A DNA stretch of 64,000 nt from Bowmanella dokdonensis (GCF_017254865.1 NZ_JAFKCV010000009.1:1-64000), one strand, 5' to 3'; shown: positions 1 to 8,399, counted from the stretch's first letter. Numbers and translations: made by a program. The notes: a model not told the origin generated them from the sequence alone.

Positions 1-116
1 GTCCCTCGCAGGTTGGCCCTTGCCATTCGCTAGTAGTTAGCGTTGAATAACAGACAGTTAATCAACGGTGATCTTCCTACAGAGGACTTTCACCTCATTA
101 GTTCATGCCCATGCTG

Positions 117-179
117 GGCGTACACAAGGCCAGCCAGAAGGACGCTCGCAAGCTCGCGCCTCTGCTGGCAACGTTAGCC
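117..179. other. attC-like folded recombination site (candidate)
   Basis: The left arm (129-145) and right arm (156-169) pair over 14 bp. Exactly three unpaired bases interrupt the pairing, C135, A139 and A142, all on the left arm, and the loop is 10 nt (146-155). A GTTAGCC box (173-179) lies 3 nt after the right arm, like the R' core of integron attC sites. Unpaired bases confined to one arm are a hallmark of attC. The matching R'' box before the left arm (GTACACAAG region, 121-128) is degenerate. Bases 1-116 look like the tail of an upstream unit and hold no gene I can support. No integrase is in the window, so this is a candidate only. Confidence 0.45.
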
Positions 180-215
180 AGCGGCGGCAGATAGGCAACA
201 ATTTGAGAATGAGGT

Positions 216-767
216 ATGAGTTTTCCCCCAGAACTATTGCCGCACTATACGCCTCGTTTGGTGTTGCGGCGCTTCGATGATACGGATTTGCAGCCTTTTT
301 TAGCATATCGCAATGATCCGGAGGTAGCGCGGTATCAAAGTTGGTCGATGTTCGCGCCTACTGACGCGCAACACTTCATTCGTGAGATGAAGCGCGCCCG
401 TATAGGAGAGCCGGGCGAATGGTTCCAAATTGCTATTGCGGAGCGGCGTACGAATCGGTTGCTGGGAGATATTGGAATGTGTGTGGATGCCCAGAGGCCA
501 ACACACATGGAACTTGGTTTTACGCTCGCTTTACCCGCCCAAGGGCAAGGTTACGGGCGCGAAGCGGTACAGGCATGGATTACTCGTACGTTTCAGCACA
601 CGGCGATCACGACGATTGTCGGGATCACCGATAGTCGCAATATGCCATCCCGCAAGTTGTTGCAAGCCCTCGGCATGCAGTGGACGCGGACCGATGAGCG
701 CGAGTTCAAAGGTGAGTCCTGTCTGGAAGAGACCTATGCAGTGACTGCGCTGGGCTGGCAGCCCTGA
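216..767 (+). CDS. GNAT family N-acetyltransferase (RimJ/RimL-like)
   Basis: This 183-residue protein is the right length for a single-domain GNAT enzyme, which transfers acetyl from acetyl-CoA to an amine on a protein N-terminus or small molecule. Residues 12-20 (TPRLVLRRF) are the usual first strand of the RimJ/RimL subgroup. Residues 109-117 (QGQGYGREA) are the acetyl-CoA pyrophosphate loop. Residues 139-153, with N142 and S145, match the motif B region. The substrate cannot be read from sequence. The gene begins just after an attC-like structure, and GNAT genes are common integron-cassette cargo, so it may have been acquired. The rsgA-like gene follows after 33 bp. Confidence 0.88.
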   Translation: MSFPPELLPHYTPRLVLRRFDDTDLQPFLAYRNDPEVARYQSWSMFAPTDAQHFIREMKRARIGEPGEWFQIAIAERRTNRLLGDIGMCVDAQRPTHMELGFTLALPAQGQGYGREAVQAWITRTFQHTAITTIVGITDSRNMPSRKLLQALGMQWTRTDEREFKGESCLEETYAVTALGWQP

Positions 768-800
768 AAAGATTCTGCGCTACGACAATAGGCACATAGT

Positions 801-1856
801 ATGAATGCCTTGCTTCGAACGTTAGGTTTAGTTCCCTTTTTTACTCAGCAACTGGCAGACGCCGCCGTATTGCAGGAGCGTGTCGGGCGCGTAATGGCAG
901 TACACAGGTCGGGAAGCACAGTTGCCTGCAATTCGGGCGATCGGGTTGTGGAGCTCTCGTCCGCTTTACGCCGGAAGGTGGCCATTGCTCGACCGACGGT
1001 CGGTGACTGGGTCATACTGGATGAATCACTTTCGAGAATTGAAACTGTCCTTGAGCGCAAAAGCCTGTTTAAGCGCCTGGGGGCGGGCGAAAGCAACGAG
1101 CTTCAGCCCATCGCTGCGAATATCGATACCCTTTTTATCGTGACTTCGTGCAATGAAGAGTTTAAAGAATCACGGCTGGAGCGGTACCTTGCACTGTGCG
1201 CGGAGGCCGGGGCAATGCCAGTCATTATTCTCACCAAGGCTGACCTCGTTGAGGATGCGGAGACTTATGTCCGTCGAGCCCGAAAAACCAAAGCAGGAGT
1301 TCCTGTTGAGGCAATTAATGCGCTTGACCCGGCTTCAATCCATCGGCTTCTTGCCTGGATTGACAAGACCTCAACCGTTGCCCTTGTCGGTTCATCCGGT
1401 GTGGGAAAGTCGACAATTCTCAATACATTGGCAGGACGTGTCTTGGCTTCTACGGGGGAGATTCGCGACGATGACAAGAAGGGGCGCCACACGACCACAC
1501 ACCGTGAATTGCACCTCCTGCCGTCCGGCGGCCTTCTGATTGATGTCCCGGGTATGCGGGAACTGAGAGTCGCAGATATCGATGGCGCCATTGGTGCCGT
1601 TTTCGATGATATCGATACGCTTGCGGCACAGTGCAAGTTTGCTGACTGTCGCCACGAAACGGAGCCGGGTTGCGCGGTGCTACGGGCAATAGAAACAGGC
1701 GCGCTCGATAGTCGCCGACTGTCCAATTATAAAAAATTGCTGCGTGAAAATGCTCTGGCGACGGCAAGCCTGGCTGAGAAGCGCGCCCAAGGGCGGGAGT
1801 TCGCGAAAATGGTCAAAGAAGTTAAAGCCCTGAAACAAAAAAAGGGTGAACCCTGA
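801..1856 (+). CDS. rsgA: RsgA-type circularly permuted ribosome GTPase
   Basis: The product (351 aa) belongs to the RsgA/YjeQ family, GTPases that help mature the 30S subunit. The order is diagnostic: an N-terminal OB fold (about 25-90), then G4 TKAD (145-148), then the Walker loop GSSGVGKS (197-204), the G2 threonines (231-233) and G3 DVPG (248-251). That is G4-G1-G2-G3, the circular permutation of this family. A C-terminal zinc knuckle uses C278, C283, H285 and C291. The N-terminus lacks the basic leader of classical E. coli RsgA and the gene is not beside orn or psd, so it may be a second paralogue. The family call is firm; whether it is the housekeeping copy is not. Confidence 0.9.
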   Translation: MNALLRTLGLVPFFTQQLADAAVLQERVGRVMAVHRSGSTVACNSGDRVVELSSALRRKVAIARPTVGDWVILDESLSRIETVLERKSLFKRLGAGESNELQPIAANIDTLFIVTSCNEEFKESRLERYLALCAEAGAMPVIILTKADLVEDAETYVRRARKTKAGVPVEAINALDPASIHRLLAWIDKTSTVALVGSSGVGKSTILNTLAGRVLASTGEIRDDDKKGRHTTTHRELHLLPSGGLLIDVPGMRELRVADIDGAIGAVFDDIDTLAAQCKFADCRHETEPGCAVLRAIETGALDSRRLSNYKKLLRENALATASLAEKRAQGREFAKMVKEVKALKQKKGEP

Positions 1857-2019
1857 CATCTGACAGGACCGGCTCTCCTTGTTGGTTGCCAATTAAGCTT
1901 GGGAGCGCTCCGGGAAAGGCAGAGTTCTTAACATTCTTTATATGATCCAAATCAGTGTCGGCCTGCTCCGCTTAGGCGAATATTTGCCCTGAACCACTCC
2001 GGTCACTGGAGCACAGTCA

Positions 2020-2256
2020 ATGCAAACCCCGCCGATTTTCAATAGTGCCCGTGGCAGTCTGCTCCTGACCATGTTGTTTCACTGGCAGTTAATTAATCCG
2101 CTCTGGCCCGATGCGCAGCCCTGGGATACGGTTATTCTCGTTGTCGTGACTATCCTCGTCGTGTGGTGGCACAGGCAGACAATGTTCAGTCGCGAAGGAG
2201 CGGTAACCGACGTCGTACCGGTAACTTCCGGCTTGTCAGCAAAGGCAGGGAGGTAG
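2020..2256 (+). pseudogene. C-terminal remnant of a CPBP-family membrane protease
   Basis: The 78 residues resemble the last part of CPBP (Abi/CAAX) intramembrane proteases: a short segment ending in LFHWQLINPLWPDAQPW, one hydrophobic helix (about 41-53), and a tail TMFSREGAVTDVVP. The glutamate motif and first catalytic His that should lie upstream are absent. An in-frame TGA at 1990-1992 closes the frame 27 bp before the ATG. The fragment therefore looks like what remains after a 5' deletion. It stops 3 bp before the next start codon, so it may still be translated in the operon. An intact CPBP gene lies at 4084-4911. The family assignment is from recalled C-terminal features. Confidence 0.6.
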
Positions 2257-2259
2257 AGG

Positions 2260-3264
2260 ATGGACTATTTCCAAAGGGTCAGTAAAACTTGGCAGCACCA
2301 TGAGCTTAGCTGCCCCCCGGATTATAAAGAACTGGTGCGCTACGCCACCCTGGCGGCCTCCAGCCATAATACTCAGCCCTGGATATTCAGGCTTGAACCT
2401 GATCGCATTGGCATCCTGCCCGACTTTTCCAGGCGCTGTCCGGCTGTGGACCCGGACAATCACCATCTTTTTGCCAGCCTGGGGTGCGCCACCGAGAATC
2501 TGTTGCTTGCGGCCCAGGCCGCGGGGCTGGCAGGGCGCTGTCACTTCGATGCGGCAACATCAGGGGTGGTGATTGACTTTGAAAAGGCCACTGCCGTGGA
2601 ATCTGATCTTTTTAAAGCGATTCCCTTGCGCCAATGCACTCGCGCAGAATATGACGGGGTGCCGCTATCGGCTGCGCAAACACAAAAGCTCCGGGATGCA
2701 GCACAGGGAACGGGGGTATCCGTGCTGTTGCTCACCAAGGCTGAACAAAAAGAGCGGGTGACAGAGTACGTCGTTAAAGGCAACGACGCCCAGTTTGGCG
2801 ACCCGGCATGGTCTGAGGAACTGCTATCCTGGATTAGATTTAACGCCAAAGAAGCGGTGCGCTCGGGCGATGGCCTTTACGGCCCTGTAATGGGGTCACC
2901 CGATGTGCCGCGCTGGCTGGGATGGCTGGCGATGAAGGCCATATTCTCCGCTAACAAGCAGAACCACAGAGATCGCCGACATATCCGAAGTTCCTCGGCG
3001 ATTGCCATTGTTCACTCAGAGGTGGATGACATACCCCATTGGATTGAAGCGGGCCGCTGTTATCAGCGCCTTGCTCTGCAGGCCGCCGCCCTGAATCTGT
3101 GCACAGCCTTTATTAATCAGCCGGTGGAGGTGGCCACACTGCGACCTGAATTTGCCCGCGCAATGGGTATTGGTGGGCATCGGCCGGATCTGGTCGTGAG
3201 GATCGGCCACGGCCCGGCAATGCCCCGTTCTATCCGCCGGCCGGTTGAGGAGGTGATTGGATGA
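2260..3264 (+). CDS. Acg-type nitroreductase-fold FMN protein
   Basis: The 334-residue product resembles Acg-family nitroreductase-like flavoproteins, in which two nitroreductase-like halves sit in one chain. SSHNTQPW (34-41) is the typical FMN-phosphate contact motif. The C-terminus carries the RPDLVVRIGHGP segment usual for the family. No signal peptide or membrane helix is visible, so it should be cytosolic. Whether it reduces a substrate or only sequesters FMN, as proposed for mycobacterial Acg, is unknown. The start is preceded by GGGAGGTAGAGG. It opens a four-gene set and overlaps the next gene by 4 bp (ATGA), implying translational coupling. Confidence 0.8.
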   Translation: MDYFQRVSKTWQHHELSCPPDYKELVRYATLAASSHNTQPWIFRLEPDRIGILPDFSRRCPAVDPDNHHLFASLGCATENLLLAAQAAGLAGRCHFDAATSGVVIDFEKATAVESDLFKAIPLRQCTRAEYDGVPLSAAQTQKLRDAAQGTGVSVLLLTKAEQKERVTEYVVKGNDAQFGDPAWSEELLSWIRFNAKEAVRSGDGLYGPVMGSPDVPRWLGWLAMKAIFSANKQNHRDRRHIRSSSAIAIVHSEVDDIPHWIEAGRCYQRLALQAAALNLCTAFINQPVEVATLRPEFARAMGIGGHRPDLVVRIGHGPAMPRSIRRPVEEVIG

Positions 3265-4091
3265 ATACCCTGGCCCTGGTATTGATTATCTTGGCCGGAC
3301 TGACGCTTTCATTCTGGCGGCTGTTGGATCGCCGGGCTGATCGCCAAGCCATGCATGAACTGGCGCTGAGTCAGCCGGCGCAGCCGGTATCGTTCAGCGC
3401 AGAGATGGTGGCCCATCTGCCGGAGCCGGTTCGCCGCTACTTTTTGTACACAATCAGACTGGGTACCCCCCTGTATACCGTCGCCCGCATCAGGATGAAG
3501 GGGCGCTTTGGGATGGGTGACAGAGATAAACCTGGCTATCTGGACTTTACGGCCACGCAGGTACTGGCCATGCCCGCAGGATTCGTCTGGCAAATGCGGG
3601 CTAAAGGGGGGCTGATGAGACTGTCCGGCTCTGACAGCCATAGCTGGACAAGGTTCTGGCTGATGGGAATATTGCCGGTGGCCCGCCAGGGGGGAGACCC
3701 GGACCATACCCGTTCAGCCTTTGGCCGTTATGTTGCAGAGTCGGTATTCTGGACGCCAGGGGCGTTATTGCCCGGTCCGGGAATTAGCTGGGAAAGCAGG
3801 GACCCGGATCATGCGCGGGTCACCATTGATTATCGGGGGTTGTCGCAAGCCGTTGATCTTAAGCTGGCATCTGATGGCCAGCCCACAGAAGTCCGGTTTG
3901 AACGATGGAGCAATGCCAATCCTCAGAAGCGCCACAGGCTACAACCTTTTGGCGGCTATCTCAGCGAATTCCAAACTTTCGGCGGATTTCGCCTGCCGAC
4001 TCATGTGGAAGCCGGGAATCATTTTGGCACAGAGCAGTACTTTGCGTTTTTTGTAGCGGACGTGACTGCAGTCGAGTATCCCCATGACTGA
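3261..4091 (+). CDS. DUF6544-type hypothetical protein, membrane anchored
   Basis: The product (276 aa) has an N-terminal hydrophobic stretch (about 2-19) that should anchor it, followed by a soluble domain rich in beta strands. The segment LPEPVRRYFLYT (about 53-64) and the later sequence of conserved Trp/Gly pairs match the uncharacterised family I know as DUF6544. No catalytic motif can be proposed. The gene overlaps both neighbours (4 bp with the nitroreductase, 8 bp with the CPBP protease), so the products are probably made together. I see no function in the sequence itself. Confidence 0.7.
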   Translation: MNTLALVLIILAGLTLSFWRLLDRRADRQAMHELALSQPAQPVSFSAEMVAHLPEPVRRYFLYTIRLGTPLYTVARIRMKGRFGMGDRDKPGYLDFTATQVLAMPAGFVWQMRAKGGLMRLSGSDSHSWTRFWLMGILPVARQGGDPDHTRSAFGRYVAESVFWTPGALLPGPGISWESRDPDHARVTIDYRGLSQAVDLKLASDGQPTEVRFERWSNANPQKRHRLQPFGGYLSEFQTFGGFRLPTHVEAGNHFGTEQYFAFFVADVTAVEYPHD

Positions 4092-4911
4092 AGCCAGGCA
4101 CGGGTTGACCACACTGAAAGGTTGGGATGACTCGCACCCCTTGCTCGCATTTCCCATGGTCTACCTGGGTTGGGCCTATCTCTTCTGGGCGCCCATGTTG
4201 TGGTCCCAAACGTCGGTATGGTCGTTGCCAAATCTGTTATGGTTCCTGATCGGCGGTGCCAGCCCGTTACTGGCGGGCCTGGGACTGGCGGCACTGACAG
4301 GCGGTAAGACGCAGGTCCTCGACCTGGTCCGTCGGTTGCTGGACTGGCGGCGTATTCCCGGCCGCTGGTGGTTGACGATCCTGCTTTTCTGGCTTTGTTT
4401 TGACCTGATCATGGCTGGCCTGGCCGTTGTGCTGGGAATCACTGACTCGCCCCTGGATGTTCACTGGACTTTGCTTCAAAACCCGGGCCCCTTGTTGTTT
4501 CTTCTCCTGCTCTCGTTCGTGTTTCCGGCTATCGAGGAGATAGGCTTGCGTGGCGTCTATCTGGACAGGTTGCAACAGCATTTCGGTCCGGCAACGGCGG
4601 GCCTGATCAACGGGGCGGTATGGGCTGCCTGGCACGCGCCATTTGTCTGTTTCCCCGGCTACTATGCCGATATCTCATTCAACCCTGAGCTTTACTGGTG
4701 GCTACCGATGATCCTCTGCCAGACCCTGTTGCTCGTCCAGGTCTATAACCAGACAAATCGGAGCATCCTGGCGGTGTTGATCTTTCACGGCATGATGAAT
4801 TTTACCGGCGAATGGCTTCGAATCTCATCAGACATGTACCCTTTTATGTTGTCCGGCAACGTGCTGGCTGCCGCACTTTTGCTTATTTGGTGGAATAACA
4901 AGAAGGTCTGA
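4084..4911 (+). CDS. CPBP family intramembrane metalloprotease
   Basis: This polytopic protein of 275 residues carries all CPBP (Abi/CAAX protease) motifs: E151-E152 with R156 (motif EExxxR), H184 in the WHAPF segment, and H235 with N239 in FHGMMN. These residues form the buried metal site of CAAX-prenyl protease 2 relatives. About seven or eight hydrophobic segments are visible. Bacterial members process membrane peptides or proteins, and some protect against bacteriocins; the substrate here is unknown. It overlaps the upstream gene by 8 bp and ends 3 bp before the M23 gene. A truncated relative sits at 2020-2256. Confidence 0.88.
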   Translation: MTEARHGLTTLKGWDDSHPLLAFPMVYLGWAYLFWAPMLWSQTSVWSLPNLLWFLIGGASPLLAGLGLAALTGGKTQVLDLVRRLLDWRRIPGRWWLTILLFWLCFDLIMAGLAVVLGITDSPLDVHWTLLQNPGPLLFLLLLSFVFPAIEEIGLRGVYLDRLQQHFGPATAGLINGAVWAAWHAPFVCFPGYYADISFNPELYWWLPMILCQTLLLVQVYNQTNRSILAVLIFHGMMNFTGEWLRISSDMYPFMLSGNVLAAALLLIWWNNKKV

Positions 4912-4914
4912 TCT

Positions 4915-5871
4915 ATGTCCTGGATGGTAATACTCACACAGGTTATTTTACCGCTGGTGCTGCTGGCCTGGGTGGCACTTTGTCCTGCGGGCGGATGGCT
5001 GGCCCGGGCCCTTCAACTGCTTTCAGTATCGGTGGTACTGCTGGCCATCGGTCTGGTGTTTTTGTGGGTTGTACCGCCGTTTTGGATGCCCTGGGCCTAC
5101 GGCTTGATACTGTTAATCATTGTGGTTACCCGGCTCATCCGTAAAGGTTTCCCCGGGCCAGGGCTATGGCGGACTTCGACGGTAAACTCAGCCGTGATTC
5201 TGGTGGTAGCGGTGCTCGGATTGCCCGGCGGTTACCTGATAGGGCAGGCAGTGACAGGACGGATATTACCCGACGAGACGGTGGTGGACATCGCCAGTCC
5301 CTTGCCCTCCGGGCATTATCTGATTGCCCACGGAGGAAGCTCACCAGTGGTCAATGCGCATCTCAAAACCCTGGATCAGGCAGTGGAACGCTTTCGCCCC
5401 TGGCGGGGTCAGAGCAAGGCTTTGGACATTTTCAAAATCACCCCGTTTGGGTTTCATAAAACTGGCTGGCAGCCGAGCAATCCGGCCAGATACAGGACCT
5501 TTGGCGTGCCCGTCCTCTCTCCATGTAATGGCGAAGTGGCCTTGCTGGCCGATGGGATAAGAGATATGACGGTTCCTCAAATGGACCGCGACCATATGGC
5601 CGGCAACTATGTCGCTATCGATTGCGGGGATTTCTTCGTCATTCTCGCCCATTTACGGCAAGGAAGTATTGTCGTAGAGACCGCAGACAAGGTAAAAACC
5701 GGTGACCTGCTCGGACAGATGGGCAACTCGGGAAACAGCTCACAACCGCACCTGCATCTGCATGCTCAAAAAGGTCTGCCGCTGGACGCCCCCTTATCTG
5801 GCGAGCCGGTGTGGCTCACCATCAACAATCGATTCCTGGTACGTAACAACAGACTTCAGGTTGTTTATTAA
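4915..5871 (+). CDS. Membrane-anchored M23 (LytM-like) peptidase
   Basis: The first 115 residues contain three or four hydrophobic helices (about 5-25, 33-55, 58-74, 92-112). The rest is an M23 domain with D171 in the first metal motif region, H246 (AHL) and an HLHLH cluster at 279-283, plus the family core GDLLGQMGNSGNS (263-275). M23 enzymes cut glycine-containing or cross-bridge peptides, often in peptidoglycan. The His that normally precedes the first metal-binding Asp is not obvious, so activity is not certain. The gene is last in the coupled set starting at 2260. Combining multiple TM helices with an M23 domain is uncommon among classical Gram-negative M23 proteins. Confidence 0.8.
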   Translation: MSWMVILTQVILPLVLLAWVALCPAGGWLARALQLLSVSVVLLAIGLVFLWVVPPFWMPWAYGLILLIIVVTRLIRKGFPGPGLWRTSTVNSAVILVVAVLGLPGGYLIGQAVTGRILPDETVVDIASPLPSGHYLIAHGGSSPVVNAHLKTLDQAVERFRPWRGQSKALDIFKITPFGFHKTGWQPSNPARYRTFGVPVLSPCNGEVALLADGIRDMTVPQMDRDHMAGNYVAIDCGDFFVILAHLRQGSIVVETADKVKTGDLLGQMGNSGNSSQPHLHLHAQKGLPLDAPLSGEPVWLTINNRFLVRNNRLQVVY

Positions 5872-5881
5872 CAATCACTAA

Positions 5882-5914
5882 GGACCGTATGGTCCAAGGT
5901 TTGCCTTTCGGCAA
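5882..5914. terminator. Tandem hairpins after the M23 gene
   Basis: Two small hairpins follow the M23 stop codon: GGACC/GGTCC with a 4-nt loop (5882-5895) and TTGCC/GGCAA with a 4-nt loop (5901-5914). Neither has a long U-tract, so this would be a weak terminator or an RNA-stabilising structure before xerD. Confidence 0.3.
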
Positions 5915-5954
5915 TTGCAGCCGCCGGTGATACTATGCACTTATCTGAGCAGCA

Positions 5955-6902
5955 ATGGATAAATACAGAGTGGGCAAACACAGGCAAGCAGACGGGAAGT
6001 CAAGGCAGGGACTGCCCAACAGCGGGCACCTGGATGCCTTTATCGACAACCTGTGGCTGGAAAAGGGCTTAAGTGATAATACCCTGTCGGCTTATCGTTC
6101 CGATCTGAGCAAGTTCTGTGAGTTTCTGCTACCCGATGGCACCGTGCTGGATAGCATAGGTTTGCAGGATATCCAGGCTTATCTTGCTCACCGTTATGAC
6201 GGGGGGCTGTCTGAGCGCAGCACCGCCCGCTTCCTGTCCAGCTTGCGGGCATACTGTGGCTTTCTGATCCGCAATCAGGTCCGTGACGATGATCCGGTGA
6301 TCCTGTTGCAAAATCCCAAGCTGGGCCGCCCCCTGCCTAAAACCCTCAGCGAAAGCCAAGTCGAAGCCTTGCTGGAGGCCCCTAACCTGGACGACCCTGT
6401 GCAACTGCGGGACAAGGCCATGCTGGAAGTGCTTTATGCTACCGGTCTTCGGGTCAGCGAGCTGGTCAGCCTGAGAATGGGCCAGCTCAGCCAGGTCCAG
6501 GGAGTAGTGCGGGTGACGGGGAAGGGCAATAAGGAGCGGCTGGTGCCGCTGGGTGAAGTGGCGCTGGAGTGGCTGCAGACTTATCTTCGCCAGGGCCGCG
6601 CCATGTTACTTAACCGGCCCACCGATGTGCTGTTCCCATCCAGTCGCGGGCAGCAGATGACCCGGCAGACTTTCTGGCATCGGATCAAACATTACGCCAC
6701 CATGGCCGATATCAACCGCGCGTCCCTGTCTCCCCATACCCTGCGGCATGCCTTCGCCACCCATTTGCTCAATCACGGCGCCGATTTGCGGGTTGTACAG
6801 ATGCTGCTGGGTCACTCTGATTTGTCCACCACGCAAATTTACACCCATGTGGCCACCGAACGGCTGCAAAACCTGATTGAACAGCACCACCCCAGGGGGT
6901 GA
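5955..6902 (+). CDS. xerD: Site-specific tyrosine recombinase XerD
   Basis: XerD works with XerC at dif to resolve chromosome dimers at the division septum. The 315-residue protein has the SAM-like N-terminal core-binding domain (about 24-110) and a catalytic domain with all expected residues: R166 (TGLRVSEL), K190 (GKGNKER), H261 and R264 (HTLRHAFATH), H287 (LLGHSDLSTTQIYTH) and nucleophile Y296. It reads as XerD rather than XerC because of WLEKGLSDNT and because dsbC and recJ lie downstream in the usual xerD-dsbC-recJ order, here interrupted by an EAL gene. About 22 residues precede the usual N-terminus, so a start slightly downstream is possible. Confidence 0.93.
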   Translation: MDKYRVGKHRQADGKSRQGLPNSGHLDAFIDNLWLEKGLSDNTLSAYRSDLSKFCEFLLPDGTVLDSIGLQDIQAYLAHRYDGGLSERSTARFLSSLRAYCGFLIRNQVRDDDPVILLQNPKLGRPLPKTLSESQVEALLEAPNLDDPVQLRDKAMLEVLYATGLRVSELVSLRMGQLSQVQGVVRVTGKGNKERLVPLGEVALEWLQTYLRQGRAMLLNRPTDVLFPSSRGQQMTRQTFWHRIKHYATMADINRASLSPHTLRHAFATHLLNHGADLRVVQMLLGHSDLSTTQIYTHVATERLQNLIEQHHPRG

Positions 6903-6923
6903 AGAGTGGTAGTCGCAGACTAT

Positions 6924-6948
6924 GCCGAGTGATTTAACATCACTCGGC
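6924..6948. repeat. Perfect inverted repeat downstream of xerD
   Basis: GCCGAGTGAT at 6924-6933 pairs perfectly with ATCACTCGGC at 6939-6948 around a 5-nt loop. It has no U-tract on either side. It may be a Rho-independent-like structure, a processing site or part of a dispersed element that also includes the next inverted repeat. The following stretch to 7166 holds no gene I can support. Confidence 0.6.
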
Positions 6949-6963
6949 AAGCGATGAACGCGA

Positions 6964-6986
6964 CAAATTTTTCAGGAAAAAATTTG
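6964..6986. repeat. AT-rich perfect inverted repeat
   Basis: CAAATTTTT (6964-6972) pairs with AAAAATTTG (6978-6986) around CAGGA. It lies 15 bp after the first inverted repeat. The bases that follow (about 6986-7075, with pieces such as GAAGTAACGCAGG and GAGTTGGAGGAGC) look like the dispersed intergenic repeats of marine gammaproteobacteria, but no second copy is in this window. Confidence 0.5.
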
Positions 6987-7166
6987 AACAGCTTCAGCTG
7001 GCCCAAAGGGCGCAGAACAGGGATAGTTCGAAGTAACGCAGGAAGTACGAGTTGGAGGAGCTACATCATGGATGTGCGCAAGTCTCACTTGAAGGAACAA
7101 ATATAGCGCGAAGCTCGACCAGCCCTACTGCAAAGCGGAATCATCTGTCCGCGATACTGAGTCGGT

Positions 7167-8399
7167 TCAGCCCAGGGGATTGGGCACCTGAAACAGGCTT
7201 TCAGGCAAGGGTTGTGGGCGGCCGATGTAGTAGCCCTGTACTTTATTGATGCCAAGACGTTGCAACATAGCCAGTTCCTCCCGGGACTCCACCCCTTCGG
7301 CGATCACATCGCAATCCGTGCTCCGGGCAAATGACAAGAGCGCCGATGTGAGCGCCTGACGCCTCTTGTCCTGGTGGATGTTGCGGATCAGGCTGATGTC
7401 CAGCTTGATGACGTCGGCCTGCAACTCCAGTATATGCTGAAAACTGGCATAGCCTGCCCCAGCATCGTCCAACGCCACGTGTAATCCTCTATTGCGTAAG
7501 GGTTTGATGGCGTCCGACAACTTGCTGTAGTCCTGAATCTGCTCATGCTCTGTGACCTCCAGCACAATATTGTGCTGTTTGTGCTGGTTCAGCAGAGGCT
7601 TGAAGAATTCGCAGTTCAGATTGGCCGGCGAGATATTCAGGGCCAGATAACAATCCCTGGGGGCCCGTTCAAATGCTTGCATGGCCTCTTCAATGGCGGC
7701 CGCTTCAAGCTGAGTGCCCAGACCAATCTGTGCCGCCTCGCCGAACCATACATCAGGAGTGCGATAGGGTGTACTCCGGAACCTGGAGAGCGCTTCGTAC
7801 CCGACAATACGATTTTCCCTGAGCGCATAGATGGGCTGGAACAGGATGTTAATCCGGGCCGGTTGCAAGACTTCATTCACGCGTTTGGTCATGGCGGCCA
7901 GGGCCCTGGCCGAGGTCATTCTGCTTTCAAGCTGTTTGCCCATGACCTCTGCAAATACCTTCAGGGTTTTCAGATCCCTGGACAGCAACTCATGATGGGC
8001 CTGGTGGCTGTAACAACAAAGGGTACCGTAAACTGTCTGATCCTCCAGGACGATGGGCACACCCAGGTAGGCACCAATATCGAGTTGGCGGGTAATGGGC
8101 ATCCGACCTGTAACGGGATGCCGGCGGGCGTCGGGAATGATCCCTTCCAGGGTGCCATCGGCAATTTTTTTACAGTAGGTGGCCACCAGCTCATCACTCA
8201 TGCCCTCGCGGACTTGTGTTTCGTTCTCTGTGGTGTCAAGTACGGAAATGTGCCGGCGGTTCCTGTCGAACTCACCCACAAAGGCGACATCCATTTCCAG
8301 ATGGCGTCGCAGGATGTGCAGCAGGTGCTTGAAGTCGGCTGCGATTTTTTGCTGGTCAGTCTGAGATAAACTGACTGGTGCTGAAGATTTGTCTGGCAT
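7167..8399 (-). CDS. GAF-EAL cyclic-di-GMP phosphodiesterase
   Basis: Residues about 20-165 form a GAF sensor domain, with the typical GAYLGVPI and YGTLCCYS strands. Residues about 180-405 form an EAL domain. The metal and catalytic residues of active EAL enzymes all appear: E202 (YEALSRF), N255 (NISPAN), E284, D311-D312, K332, E368 (AEGVE) and Q388 (QGYYIGRP). It should therefore hydrolyse c-di-GMP to pGpG in the cytosol, with GAF binding a small ligand. There is no membrane segment. It is on the strand opposite to xerD and dsbC, splitting a usually adjacent pair, so it is probably a later insertion. Confidence 0.93.
   Translation of the reverse strand: MPDKSSAPVSLSQTDQQKIAADFKHLLHILRRHLEMDVAFVGEFDRNRRHISVLDTTENETQVREGMSDELVATYCKKIADGTLEGIIPDARRHPVTGRMPITRQLDIGAYLGVPIVLEDQTVYGTLCCYSHQAHHELLSRDLKTLKVFAEVMGKQLESRMTSARALAAMTKRVNEVLQPARINILFQPIYALRENRIVGYEALSRFRSTPYRTPDVWFGEAAQIGLGTQLEAAAIEEAMQAFERAPRDCYLALNISPANLNCEFFKPLLNQHKQHNIVLEVTEHEQIQDYSKLSDAIKPLRNRGLHVALDDAGAGYASFQHILELQADVIKLDISLIRNIHQDKRRQALTSALLSFARSTDCDVIAEGVESREELAMLQRLGINKVQGYYIGRPQPLPESLFQVPNPLG

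Noticed and set aside
801-2019. Second attC or cassette boundary after the GNAT or rsgA gene
   Set aside because: Only 33 bp separate GNAT and rsgA and no bulged stem with GTTRRRY box was found in 1857-2019.
7052-7249. Small open frame between xerD and the EAL gene
   Set aside because: No known motif, overlaps the EAL gene in antisense, and lies in a repeat-like intergenic stretch.
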